NCBI GenBank assembly: GCA_035406565.1
Contig: DAONLG010000003.1
Location: forward strand, 1 to 33,248
From: Soehngenia sp035406565
Lineage (GTDB): Bacteria > Bacillota > Clostridia > Tissierellales > Tissierellaceae
Direction: 5' to 3'
Length of the DNA: 33,248 bases
Every line of letters starts with the position of its first letter. The stretch's first letter is position 1. The notes under the pieces are model-generated. The model saw only the letters and a program-made list of their open reading frames with translations, did no database searches and had not been told where the DNA came from. Positions 6,370 to 15,197 of the stretch are shown one piece after another. Made by a program: the position numbers and the translations under genes.

Positions 6370-8411
6370 AAAGAATAATCAGCTTAACACTTGTCTTAAT
6401 TTTTATTTTAATTCCACTTTCTGATTTATCATATGCATCAGCAACCTATCCAGAGCCAAACATCACGATAAAAAATCAAGATATGCCTGAACTGCAAGCA
6501 GGAAAAGTGAATACTATAAAACTCCAGCTTGAAAATACAAGCACAGCATTTAATATTATCTGTACACCTCAAATTGGAGAAGGCACACCTTTTTTGCCAA
6601 GTAATATAACTGAAAGTATTGCTATATCAAACCCTTATCAACCTTTTGAATTGAAATTAAACGTTCTACCAAATACAGCAGCGGGAATATACCCTTTAAA
6701 ATTGAATTTTCAATATGACTATGTAACAAGCGCATCCTCAGGTAGTGTCACTATAGAGCATGGAAGCAGAGATATAACTGTGTATGTAAAGATAAGCAGT
6801 GCAGCGGTTCAACCAAAAATCTTAGTTACAAAACTTACTACAAATCCACAATTCATAGCAAAAGGGCAAAGCTTTCAAGCGAGCATATTCTTCCAAAATA
6901 TTGGAGATGCAGACATAACAAATATTTCCACAAAATTGTCGGGGCTAAGCAAAGACACTATCTTTTTAGAGTCAGGTTCTGATGCAGGGTTTATTAAGAG
7001 CATAAAAGCTAATGGCAATGGATATATCACTTATAACTTAAAGGCTGCATCTACAGTAGCCAGTGGAACCTATGAATTAGAAATAACTTTTAAATACAAT
7101 GGATTAGAGGAAACCCAAAAGGTATATATAACAATAAGTCAATCTTCGACACAATCATCAAATGTAGTGATTAAAGACATGATATTTGACACAAAACAAA
7201 TAACACCAAATGACAACTTTCAAGTTAGTTTTAACTTGTTAAATTCAGGCCCTATTTCAGCATCAAATATCATTGTAAAAGCAGAGAGCCAAGACCCTCA
7301 AGTAGTACCTAAGAGCACTTCAATAATAAAAATTGACAATTTGAAATCCGGAGAGAGCAAAAACATCAGATTTCTATTTTCTCCAACACAAGATGCGATC
7401 ACTAGAAATTATCCAATAAAAATAACTGTCGAATATCAAGATATTTACAGCGGAGCAGAAAAATATACATTTGAACAGTATGTGGGTTTAAATGCATATG
7501 TGGCAGCTAAACCGGGCGAAGAAGATACTCCTAAGGGAAAGCCAAAATTGATAATTGATAAATATAATTTTGAACCAAAATTGGTAAAAGCAGGTCAAAA
7601 TTTTACTATGAGCTTGTCCTTCTTTAACACAAATAGCACAAAGACTGTTAAAAACATAAAAATATTTTTGACAGCTGACACTGTAGCAAATCCCGACACA
7701 CAGTCTTCAGGTGGCAGTGTATTTACTCCTGTAGATAGCTCTAATACTTTTTATATTGACAGCATTGGACCAAAAGGTAAAATACAAAAAAACATCGTTA
7801 TGTACACTGTTCCAGATGCACAAGCAAAAACCTATACTCTAACTGCAAATTTTGAATATGAGGATGCCAATGGCAATGAATACACGGCAACAGAATTAAT
7901 CGGTGTTCCAGTAGTGCAAGAATCGAAACTAGAGATAGGCGAATTAGGCTATATGCCAGAAGCTTATGTAGGACAATCTACTCCAATATCAGTTGAATTT
8001 TTTAACACTGGCAAAGTCACATTATACAACATGATGGTCAAATTGGAAGGAGATTTTCAAACCGAAAACGGTCAGTATTTTGTCGGAAATTTTGAATCAG
8101 GAAGCAGTGAGTTCTTTGAAGGTTATGTAATTCCAAGCCAAGCTGGTGAATTAAAAGGAGCATTAGTCTTTTCATTTGAAGACTCCACAGGTCAAATGCA
8201 AGAGATAAGAAAAGAATTTACATTGAATGTCATGGAAATGGCTCCCCAACCAGAATTCCCTGAAGTACCACCTGTCGATTCTGAGGGTGGAGGGATAAAC
8301 AAATGGGTTTGGATAGGGCTAGGGGCTGCAGCTCTAGTAATAATCGGAGTGATAGTCCATAGAAAAAGAAAAGCAAAAAAAGAAATAGAGGATTTAGAAA
8401 TAAATGAATAA
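6366..8411 (+). CDS. Secreted membrane-anchored protein with five CARDB-like repeats
   Basis: A 681-residue surface protein with a signal peptide (1-25, ending YASA), five Ig-like CARDB/NEW3-type repeats beginning near residues 34, 150, 267, 393 and 520 (each with a pattern like GQxFxxSxxFxNxG), a Pro-rich linker (627-640), one transmembrane helix (646-664) and a Lys/Arg-rich cytoplasmic tail. The start is TTG in TTGA overlapping the ATPase stop, with AAAGGAG ahead; the 3' end overlaps the permease gene by 8 bases. Sitting between a MacB-type ATPase and permease, it takes the place normally held by a MacA/YknX-type adaptor, but it has no adaptor-like biotinyl-lipoyl domain that I can see. Substrate and function are unknown. 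Confidence 0.8.
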   Translation: MKRIISLTLVLIFILIPLSDLSYASATYPEPNITIKNQDMPELQAGKVNTIKLQLENTSTAFNIICTPQIGEGTPFLPSNITESIAISNPYQPFELKLNVLPNTAAGIYPLKLNFQYDYVTSASSGSVTIEHGSRDITVYVKISSAAVQPKILVTKLTTNPQFIAKGQSFQASIFFQNIGDADITNISTKLSGLSKDTIFLESGSDAGFIKSIKANGNGYITYNLKAASTVASGTYELEITFKYNGLEETQKVYITISQSSTQSSNVVIKDMIFDTKQITPNDNFQVSFNLLNSGPISASNIIVKAESQDPQVVPKSTSIIKIDNLKSGESKNIRFLFSPTQDAITRNYPIKITVEYQDIYSGAEKYTFEQYVGLNAYVAAKPGEEDTPKGKPKLIIDKYNFEPKLVKAGQNFTMSLSFFNTNSTKTVKNIKIFLTADTVANPDTQSSGGSVFTPVDSSNTFYIDSIGPKGKIQKNIVMYTVPDAQAKTYTLTANFEYEDANGNEYTATELIGVPVVQESKLEIGELGYMPEAYVGQSTPISVEFFNTGKVTLYNMMVKLEGDFQTENGQYFVGNFESGSSEFFEGYVIPSQAGELKGALVFSFEDSTGQMQEIRKEFTLNVMEMAPQPEFPEVPPVDSEGGGINKWVWIGLGAAALVIIGVIVHRKRKAKKEIEDLEINE

Positions 8412-9711
8412 CATAGATCTCATTTATATGGGAATTAAAAATCTGTGGAGAAGAAAATTAAGAACATTTCTTACAGTATTGGGAGTAGTAATAGGCACTG
8501 CATCTATTATTGTAATGCTGAGCATTGGATTTGGATTAAGCCAGGCATTTGAAGATCAAATCTCTCAATGGGGAAGCTTAACTACTATAAATGTGTACCC
8601 AAAATGGTCAGATCCAAGTATGCCAAGTACAGGAAACACTCAAGTATATCTAAATGACGAAGCAGTCGCAAGCTTTAAGTCTATATCTCATGTTGTTGCT
8701 GTAAACCCAATTGTTGAAGCATATGGCACAGTAATAGATGGAAAATACATCACCAGTGTTCCTATAAGGGGAATTGACCCTAGTATAATGGAGGACTTCG
8801 GGTTTGAAGTTACTGAAGGCAGATTATTAGATGAATCAGATGAGATGACAGCTGTATTTGGAGGACAAGTTGCCATGAGTTTTTACAATCCCAAAGCTAC
8901 TGTTTGGAGAGAACCTAAAGTGGATTTAATGAAAGATAAACTAGTCATAACATTGAATCCTAATTACGGATGGTCTGATCCCAATCAGGAAACTGTGAAT
9001 TACAAATCTTATAAGATAAAAGTGGCAGGTATACTCACAGAAGACAATTATGAACACAGCTATGCAGTTTATATGCCTATGGCAGATGTAAAAAAGATGA
9101 TTAAAGAAAAAGAAAAAGCAGAAAACGTAAAACCTACCCCGAATAAAAGCAAAGATGACTATCAAAATATAACGGTCAAAGTTGATGATATGGATAATGT
9201 AAAAGATGTTCAAGACCAAATAAAATCATTAGGATATGAGGCCTATAGTCTAAACGAGCAATTAGAATCAATGAAACAAACCGCTAGATCCATTCAACTT
9301 GCTTTAGGTGGAATAGGTGCTATATCTCTATTAGTTGCAGCAATTGGTATAACTAACACTATGGTCATGAGCATATATGAAAGGACTAAAGAAATAGGGA
9401 TAATGAAAGTAATCGGAGCATCTATAAATGATATCAAAAAATTGTTTTTATTTGAATCAGCCATGATAGGCTTATTGGGTGGGATTCTAGGAATTGGAAT
9501 GAGCTATTTATTATCCTTCCTAATAAATAAATTTGGAGGCAACTTTGGAAACTTCATGGGTACTGGCATGGATAGTAAGATTTCCATTATACCAATATGG
9601 CTTGTATTTGCAAGTCTCGGTTTTTCAGCACTTATAGGAGTAATTTCAGGATATTACCCAGCAAGAAGAGCTATGAATTTATCTGCAATAGAAGCTATAA
9701 GAACTGAATAA
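8404..9711 (+). CDS. MacB-type ABC permease (FtsX fold)
   Basis: A 435-residue permease with the MacB/LolC topology. A first helix (about 20-45) follows the typical MGIKNLWRRKLRTFLTVLGV start, then comes a large extracellular domain (about 50-295), then three helices (about 300-325, 348-374, 396-416) containing ERTKEIGIMKVIGAS and ending SGYYPARRAMNLSAIEAIRTE, both MacB-family hallmarks. MacB-type transporters drive substrates across the envelope by mechanotransmission rather than passing them through the membrane. It is the last gene of the three-gene operon and ends inside a terminator shared with the 3' end of pyrG. Confidence 0.88.
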   Translation: MNNIDLIYMGIKNLWRRKLRTFLTVLGVVIGTASIIVMLSIGFGLSQAFEDQISQWGSLTTINVYPKWSDPSMPSTGNTQVYLNDEAVASFKSISHVVAVNPIVEAYGTVIDGKYITSVPIRGIDPSIMEDFGFEVTEGRLLDESDEMTAVFGGQVAMSFYNPKATVWREPKVDLMKDKLVITLNPNYGWSDPNQETVNYKSYKIKVAGILTEDNYEHSYAVYMPMADVKKMIKEKEKAENVKPTPNKSKDDYQNITVKVDDMDNVKDVQDQIKSLGYEAYSLNEQLESMKQTARSIQLALGGIGAISLLVAAIGITNTMVMSIYERTKEIGIMKVIGASINDIKKLFLFESAMIGLLGGILGIGMSYLLSFLINKFGGNFGNFMGTGMDSKISIIPIWLVFASLGFSALIGVISGYYPARRAMNLSAIEAIRTE

Positions 9712-9741
9712 GTCGGATCTAATGATCCGACTTATTTTTTT
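9710..9741 (+). terminator. Rho-independent terminator of the ABC operon
   Basis: AAGTCGGATC (9710-9719), loop TAAT, GATCCGACTT (9724-9733), then ATTTTTTT. The second arm and the T-run also encode the last residues of the convergent pyrG on the other strand. Confidence 0.85.
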
Positions 9742-11341
9742 CTCTATACTCTAAGCTCGCCCTAATAAAGTCTTTAAACAAAGGGTGGCTTCTAGTTGGC
9801 CTTGATTTAAATTCTGGATGAAATTGAGAGCCGATAAACCATGGATGATCAGCAATTTCTACCATTTCTACTAATCTGCCGTCTGGAGAAAGTCCTGAAA
9901 AAACCATTCCCTCATCTTGCATTGGTTTTCTAAATTCATTGTTGAATTCATATCTATGTCTGTGTCTTTCATATATTATTTCTTCATTGTATATATCTCT
10001 CGCTTTTGTGTTTTCCATCAATCTACAAGGATACACACCCAATCGCAAAGTGCCGCCTATTTTATCAATGTCTTTTTGATCAGGCATTAGATCTATGATT
10101 GGATATTTAGTATCTTTATCAATCTCTGTACTATTTGCATTCTCTAATCCCAATACGTTTCTCGCAAATTCTATCGTCGCAAGCTGCATACCTAAGCATA
10201 TGCCAAAATAAGGCACTTTATTTTCCCTTGCGTATCTTATAGAATTTATCATCCCCTCTATACCTCTGTCTCCAAAACCACCAGGAACAATTATTCCATC
10301 ATATCCGCCTAATATTGCATCAACGTTTTTATCATTTATCTCTTCGGAAGATATCATGTCAATGAAAACTTCTGCGTCATTGTAAATCCCCCCATGGTTA
10401 AGTGCTTCGATAACAGAAAGATACGCATCTTTTAATTCCACATATTTACCAACTAATGCGATTTTTACTTTTTTATTTAAATTTTTAATTCTCTCCACAA
10501 CTTTATTCCATTCGGTTAAATCAAGTTCTTTACAATCTAGATTGAGGTGTTTGACTACTAATTCCCCTAATCCTTGATTTTCCAGCATTTGAGGTATCTC
10601 ATAAATGCTTTCTACATCCCCATTTTCAATTACTTCATCTTTATCTAAATCACAAAAAAGAGCTATCTTTGCTTTTAAATCTTCCCCTAATGGCTTTTCA
10701 GTCCTGCAAATGAGTGCATCTGGCTGAATTCCTATACTCCTAAGCTCTTTTACACTATGTTGTGTTGGTTTTGTCTTTAACTCACCAGCTTTGCTTAAAT
10801 AGGGAACTAATGTGACGTGGATATACATGACATTTTCTTTCCCAACATCGTATTTTATCTGCCTGATAGCTTCTAAAAATGGTAATGACTCAATATCTCC
10901 TACTGTTCCCCCTACTTCTGTTATTACCACATCAACATCTCTATCTTTAGATGCTCTGATTATTCTTTCTTTTATTTCATTGGTAATATGCGGTATTACT
11001 TGAACAGTTCTTCCGTTGTATTCTCCATTTCTCTCTTTATTTAATACTGTCCAATAAACTTTTCCAGTAGTAACACTGCTATTTTTAGTTAAGTTTTCGT
11101 CAATAAACCTCTCATAATGCCCTAAATCAAGATCCGTTTCTGCCCCATCTTCTGTAACAAAAACCTCTCCATGCTGATATGGACTCATAGTGCCTGGATC
11201 CACATTTATGTAAGGATCAAATTTTTGAATTGTCACTTTAAGCCCTCTGCTTTTTAGCAGTTGCCCTAAACTAGCTGCAGTTATTCCCTTTCCCAGAGAA
11301 GATACAACTCCTCCAGTTACAAATATATATTTCGTATTCAT
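9719..11341 (-). CDS. pyrG: CTP synthase
   Basis: A 540-residue enzyme that makes CTP from UTP with glutamine or ammonia and ATP. The synthetase domain starts MNTKYIFVTGGVVSSLGKG and contains KFDPYINVDPGTMSPYQHGE. The glutamine amidotransferase domain has GICLGMQ with nucleophile C382 and FHPEF with H508 and E510. Length is standard. The start has AAGGAGG 6 bases ahead. The leader has no G-run near the expected transcript start and no terminator, so the reiterative CTP-sensing attenuation known for Bacillus pyrG is not evident here. The 3' end lies inside the terminator of the convergent ABC operon. Confidence 0.97.
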   Translation of the reverse strand: MNTKYIFVTGGVVSSLGKGITAASLGQLLKSRGLKVTIQKFDPYINVDPGTMSPYQHGEVFVTEDGAETDLDLGHYERFIDENLTKNSSVTTGKVYWTVLNKERNGEYNGRTVQVIPHITNEIKERIIRASKDRDVDVVITEVGGTVGDIESLPFLEAIRQIKYDVGKENVMYIHVTLVPYLSKAGELKTKPTQHSVKELRSIGIQPDALICRTEKPLGEDLKAKIALFCDLDKDEVIENGDVESIYEIPQMLENQGLGELVVKHLNLDCKELDLTEWNKVVERIKNLNKKVKIALVGKYVELKDAYLSVIEALNHGGIYNDAEVFIDMISSEEINDKNVDAILGGYDGIIVPGGFGDRGIEGMINSIRYARENKVPYFGICLGMQLATIEFARNVLGLENANSTEIDKDTKYPIIDLMPDQKDIDKIGGTLRLGVYPCRLMENTKARDIYNEEIIYERHRHRYEFNNEFRKPMQDEGMVFSGLSPDGRLVEMVEIADHPWFIGSQFHPEFKSRPTRSHPLFKDFIRASLEYREKNKSDH

Positions 11342-11374
11342 AAAAAACCTCCTTGTTAAATATTCCTATTAAAG

Positions 11375-11403
11375 ATAATATGCTTTTTTGATATATAAGA
11401 CAA
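11375..11403 (-). promoter_or_regulatory. Sigma-A-type promoter for pyrG
   Basis: TTGTCT (11403-11398), a 17-base spacer, TATTAT (11380-11375) on the minus strand, 33 bases from the pyrG ATG. Confidence 0.6.
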
Positions 11404-11453
11404 GTCTTAATTAACTGTAACATTAATTTAATATTAATTCAGTAAGTTTATAG

Positions 11454-11459
11454 TATAAT
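11454..11459 (+). promoter_or_regulatory. -10 element for the SLH gene
   Basis: A consensus TATAAT 21 bases before the SLH protein start. No recognisable -35 lies at the right distance. Confidence 0.35.
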
Positions 11460-11480
11460 TAAGTAAAAGGAAGGGGTAAT

Positions 11481-12074
11481 ATGAAGAAATTAGCAATAGT
11501 ATTGTTAGTATTTTCTTTATTTTTGTCTTTACCATTAAATGTTGGATACGCAGACAATGTAAAGATAGCTGAACAATTAAATAAACTTGGGATATTAACC
11601 GGTGATGGCAACGGAAATTTAAATTTAGATGACAATTTGAAAAGACAAGATATGGTTGTGATAATTAGCAGACTTCATAAAGAAGAAAATACCGCTAAAT
11701 CGTATCCTGTTGTAAATAAATTTGATGATTTTACTCAAGATAATTCATTTTATCACAGCTATATAAGCTGGGCAGTAAATAAAAAACTCATAGAAGGTGT
11801 AGGAAATAATAAATTTGGATTTGATGATGCCGTTACTGTAATACAATTTCAAACCGTGTTGTTGAGAGCATTAGGCTATACTGAAGAAGCTAAATTAAGT
11901 GATTCAATACCTGACATAGCTAAAAAAATCGGGCTAATGGAAGGTGTCAGCGGCTTATCTTATAAAGACAATTTGACAAGAGGCGACATGGCTGTCATGA
12001 TTTACAACGCTTTGAACATCAGAGCAAAAGGAAGTCCTTTAAAATTATCCGAGATATTGAAAGTAGATTTATAA
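11481..12074 (+). CDS. Small secreted protein of S-layer homology (SLH) repeats
   Basis: A 197-residue protein with a signal peptide (MKKLAIVLLVFSLFLSLPLN, cleavage probably after GYA) followed almost entirely by three SLH repeats, about 28-66, 82-135 and 140-187. The recognisable repeat cores are LKRQDMVVIISRL, AVTVIQFQTVLLRALGY and LTRGDMAVMIYNAL; only the third keeps a TR-D motif close to the canonical TRAE. SLH repeats bind pyruvylated secondary cell wall polymers. There is no room for a functional domain beside the repeats, so it may be a stand-alone wall-binding protein. It is monocistronic, with a -10 upstream and a strong terminator downstream, and converges on the Lon-like gene. Confidence 0.85.
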   Translation: MKKLAIVLLVFSLFLSLPLNVGYADNVKIAEQLNKLGILTGDGNGNLNLDDNLKRQDMVVIISRLHKEENTAKSYPVVNKFDDFTQDNSFYHSYISWAVNKKLIEGVGNNKFGFDDAVTVIQFQTVLLRALGYTEEAKLSDSIPDIAKKIGLMEGVSGLSYKDNLTRGDMAVMIYNALNIRAKGSPLKLSEILKVDL

Positions 12075-12107
12075 AGTGGAGATTAATCTCCACTTTATAT
12101 TATTTTT
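12071..12107 (+). terminator. Terminator between the convergent SLH and Lon-like genes
   Basis: ATAAAGTGGAGA (12071-12082), loop TTAA, TCTCCACTTTAT (12087-12098), then ATTATTTTT. The T-run is on the plus side, but the 12-base stem may also stop minus-strand transcripts. It overlaps the SLH stop codon and abuts the Lon-like stop. Confidence 0.8.
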
Positions 12108-14457
12108 CTTCTTTATTCTTGTCTTCATTTATCTTTTTTAAATTTGCAAAAATTGCTTCATCTAATTCTTCCATTGTTTTATCAAACATTATCTTTACAC
12201 CATCTTTTACATCTTCGATAGCGTAAATATTAAATTTCCCTTCTCTCACTTTTTCTACAACTTCATCTTTCAAAATTAAATTTTTCACATTGCTCTTTGG
12301 AATTATAACGCCTTGTTCCCCTGTAAAACCTATTTCTTTGCACAATCTAAAAAACCCTTCAATTTTTTCATTTACTCCCCCAATTGGCTGTACCCTGCCT
12401 TTTTGGTTCATAGACCCGGTTATGGCAATGGACTGTTTTATCGGATACCCTGATAAAGCTGAAAGAATAGCGTAAAGCTCAGCACAGGAAGCACTATCTC
12501 CTTCTATATAGGAATAGCTTTGTTCAAAACCTAGACCTATGGTAACTCCAAGAGGTTTTTCTTTAGCATATCTCTCACCAATATAACCGTTTAATGTCAA
12601 TACTCCTTTAGTGTGAATTGGCCCACTTTGTTTTGTCTCTCTTTCTATGTTTAGTATCCCATCTCTTCCACTGTAAACAGTTGCGGTTATCTTATTTGGC
12701 TTTCCAAAAGAATATTCACCTGTGCCAATTACAGCAAGTCCATTTATCTCTCCAACTCTCACTCCGTCTATGTCAAGTATTAAAGTGCCTTCTTTAAACA
12801 TCTCGTTTATCTTTTCTTCATATTTATTTACTCTGGAGATTTTCTCATCAATGGCACGTAATACATGGCTCTCATTTACTAAATCAGCTTTTTCTTCATT
12901 TGCCCAAAAATCAGCTTCATATAGGATTTCAATTATTTGATTAAAATTTGTGCTTAATTTATCTTTATGCTCAGCAATTCTTGAACTATATTCAATGATT
13001 CTCTCTACTGCTTTTTTATCTAAATGTCTAAGAGCATTTGTCTTACACTGATTTGCAATAAAGTATCCCATGTTTGCTAAGTTTTGTGAATCCTTGTTCA
13101 TTTCTACGTCAAAATCAGCCATTACTTTAAATAATTTCCTAAAATCATCATCATATGTGTACAGTAAATCATATGTGTATATATCTCCAATTATTATGAC
13201 TTTGACATCTAGAGGTATGGGCTCGGGTTTTAACGAATCAGTTAAAGCAAGTCCTAATAGCCGATTGTAATTTTCAATGTTTATTTCTTCAGTTTTTAAA
13301 GCTCTTTTGAGCATTTCCCAAGAAATCGGATTATTTAATATTTCTCTCATCTGAAAAATAATATATCCTCCATTTGCTTGGTGCAAAGAGCCCGGCTTTA
13401 TTTGAGTAAAATCTGTCGTTAAAACTCCCATTAAGCTCTTGTATTCTACATTGCCCATTAGATTTATATACACTGGGTTTGTCTCATTTATGATAGGTGC
13501 ATGCTCTAAATCAGAATTATCGACAAACAAATTGACTGTGTATCTTGTGAAAAAACTTTCCTCCATGTTTTCATAAAATGGAAATCCATAATTCATGGGC
13601 GTGAGTTTCTTTTTAAATCTATTGATGTTCTCCATGATATCTGCTTCAAGTCTTTCAAAGAAATTTTTAGTTTTATCCGAACCATCGTATTTATTTATCA
13701 ATTTATTTATTTGAAAAGTAACCACTTCACTAGCTAAAGTCTTATCAAGCTGTATAAGGCTTTTTTCTAATTCTTCATCTAACAATCTTAAAGCATCAAA
13801 CTCTTCAACTGTGGCACTTCTTAGCTCCTCATAAGAGGTTATCAACTTTTCTCTCTCTTCAATGGAAAGGTTCGCATATTCTTCTTCACTCATTGGCTTT
13901 CCATTTCTAACAGGAATAGAGACTAGTCCTGTTTCGCTTGGCGTATACACAAAGCCATATTTCATTGACTTCTCATTTAATTTTTTGACAATATCCGCTT
14001 TCTTTTGGTTTATAACTTTGAAAATATCATTCATCCTGGTCTCATATTCTATGCCTTGAAATTTCTCTGGAATCTCTTTTCTTAAATCACTTATTACTCC
14101 CTCTAGATCTTTTTTAAATTCTTTGCCCTTCCCAGCCTCAAATGATAGAGCTTGAGGAGAGTCACTATTTGAAAAATTAAACACATAAACCCAATCTTTA
14201 GGCACAGACTTTTTATTCGCAAACTCTTCTGCAATAGAATAAGCAAAGCTGCTTCTTCCAGTGCCGCTCATTCCTGAAACATATATGTTATATCCCTTTT
14301 TGTCCATCATAAGCCCAAATTGTAGTGCTTTTGTGCCTCTTTGTTGGCCGATTATTCCCCTTAAGGGCTCTAACTCTTTAGTTGTTTCAAAATCAAACTT
14401 TTCTAAAGAACAATTGCTCTTTAAGTCTTCAGGATTCAGCCTATATTCTTTAACCAT
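12100..14457 (-). CDS. Lon-like ATP-dependent protease (S16 family, AAA_32 type)
   Basis: A 785-residue protein of the LonB/YcbZ-like group, not classical LonA (no LAN substrate-binding domain). The N-terminal ATPase has a modified Walker A GMSGTGRSS (62-70), with Arg in place of the usual Lys, which I recall as typical of this group. The C-terminal protease domain carries the Ser-Lys dyad: S655 in GDSAS and K698 in GGVNEKIEG, the same 43-residue separation as in classical Lon. Substrates are unknown. The ribosome binding site is GGGGGTGG. Upstream lie a 30-residue peptide gene and the SRAP gene on the same strand with short gaps and no terminator, so MFS-SRAP-peptide-Lon may be one operon. 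Confidence 0.88.
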   Translation of the reverse strand: MVKEYRLNPEDLKSNCSLEKFDFETTKELEPLRGIIGQQRGTKALQFGLMMDKKGYNIYVSGMSGTGRSSFAYSIAEEFANKKSVPKDWVYVFNFSNSDSPQALSFEAGKGKEFKKDLEGVISDLRKEIPEKFQGIEYETRMNDIFKVINQKKADIVKKLNEKSMKYGFVYTPSETGLVSIPVRNGKPMSEEEYANLSIEEREKLITSYEELRSATVEEFDALRLLDEELEKSLIQLDKTLASEVVTFQINKLINKYDGSDKTKNFFERLEADIMENINRFKKKLTPMNYGFPFYENMEESFFTRYTVNLFVDNSDLEHAPIINETNPVYINLMGNVEYKSLMGVLTTDFTQIKPGSLHQANGGYIIFQMREILNNPISWEMLKRALKTEEINIENYNRLLGLALTDSLKPEPIPLDVKVIIIGDIYTYDLLYTYDDDFRKLFKVMADFDVEMNKDSQNLANMGYFIANQCKTNALRHLDKKAVERIIEYSSRIAEHKDKLSTNFNQIIEILYEADFWANEEKADLVNESHVLRAIDEKISRVNKYEEKINEMFKEGTLILDIDGVRVGEINGLAVIGTGEYSFGKPNKITATVYSGRDGILNIERETKQSGPIHTKGVLTLNGYIGERYAKEKPLGVTIGLGFEQSYSYIEGDSASCAELYAILSALSGYPIKQSIAITGSMNQKGRVQPIGGVNEKIEGFFRLCKEIGFTGEQGVIIPKSNVKNLILKDEVVEKVREGKFNIYAIEDVKDGVKIMFDKTMEELDEAIFANLKKINEDKNKEEK

Positions 14458-14512
14458 TTATAACCCACCCCCTATGAATATGTATTATATACCCAAAAAA
14501 ATCAAAATGCAC

Positions 14513-14605
14513 TTAATACATAAGTGCATTTATAAATATAGGCAATATCATAGCCACTGCTAAAATCACCACTAAAATACGAGATATTAATTTGTTGTTT
14601 AACAT
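14513..14605 (-). CDS. 30-residue hydrophobic peptide, function unknown
   Basis: A tiny gene starting MLNNKLISRILVVILAVAMI and ending NALMY: a short polar, Lys/Arg-containing head followed by one transmembrane-length hydrophobic stretch. Its ribosome binding site AGGGGTG overlaps the stop codon of the SRAP gene, so translation is probably coupled. The stop lies 55 bases before the Lon-like start. The layout fits a small membrane peptide that is a regulator or substrate of the neighbouring protease, or a simple leader peptide; nothing in the sequence decides. No family is recognised. Confidence 0.5.
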   Translation of the reverse strand: MLNNKLISRILVVILAVAMILPIFINALMY

Positions 14606-14615
14606 TTAATCACCC

Positions 14616-15197
14616 CTAACTCACTATAAAATCACCCTCAAAAGATGTTAAAATATCTTTTAATAGGGTTACATCATCTTCTTTTGGATTAAGCCAAATT
14701 TTCTCATCCTCTTTTCTTAAAATAGAGGGCATTCGGTCGTGTATGTTTGCTATTTTTTCATTTGCAGCAGTAGTTATGATCACAAATGATAGATGTTTTT
14801 CTAAACCCCACGTACATATATTATATATTCCAGCTAACGAAAATATAAAACTATCTCCTAGGCTAATTCTTCTCTTTATTTTCTTCCCATTTACCTCTTC
14901 CCATTCATAGTAAGTATCTACTGGTATTATACACCTTCTATTTAAAAATGCATCTTTAAATGTATCTTTTTTATCGATTGTTTCACTTCTTGCATTTATC
15001 AGAGGCCTTTTAGAGAAACTGGTCGGAAATCCCCATTTTAAACTTCTTATCTCTCTTTCATTTAACTCGATGACAGCTAAAGCATGGTCAGTAGGGAATA
15101 CCTCTTCTCTAGGGCTATACTCTCCTGTTTTGTTCACGGCTTTATACCTAATAATTATATCATCCATTTCCTTATCAAGCGAATATCTTCCACACAT
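14616..15197 (-). CDS. SRAP-family DNA-protein crosslink protein (YedK/HMCES)
   Basis: A 193-residue SOS-response-associated peptidase-like protein. The family caps abasic sites in single-stranded DNA by a stable crosslink to the N-terminal cysteine. Key residues are all present: C2 after the initiator Met (MCGRYS), N68 in NARSET, E98 in DTYYEW and H153 in NIHDRMP. Length is slightly short for the family (about 220), but the core is complete. It starts one base before the stop of the upstream MFS gene, so the two are tightly linked. No LexA box is visible nearby. Confidence 0.92.
   Translation of the reverse strand: MCGRYSLDKEMDDIIIRYKAVNKTGEYSPREEVFPTDHALAVIELNEREIRSLKWGFPTSFSKRPLINARSETIDKKDTFKDAFLNRRCIIPVDTYYEWEEVNGKKIKRRISLGDSFIFSLAGIYNICTWGLEKHLSFVIITTAANEKIANIHDRMPSILRKEDEKIWLNPKEDDVTLLKDILTSFEGDFIVS

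Noticed and set aside
11342..11374. TTGTTAAATATTCC in the pyrG leader as a Rex half-site
   Set aside because: Only one half matches; the other arm is missing, and the sequence lies in the ordinary leader beside the ribosome binding site.
14616..15197. SOS control of the SRAP gene
   Set aside because: The family name suggests it, but no CGAAC-N4-GTTC site lies upstream and the gene abuts the MFS stop codon.
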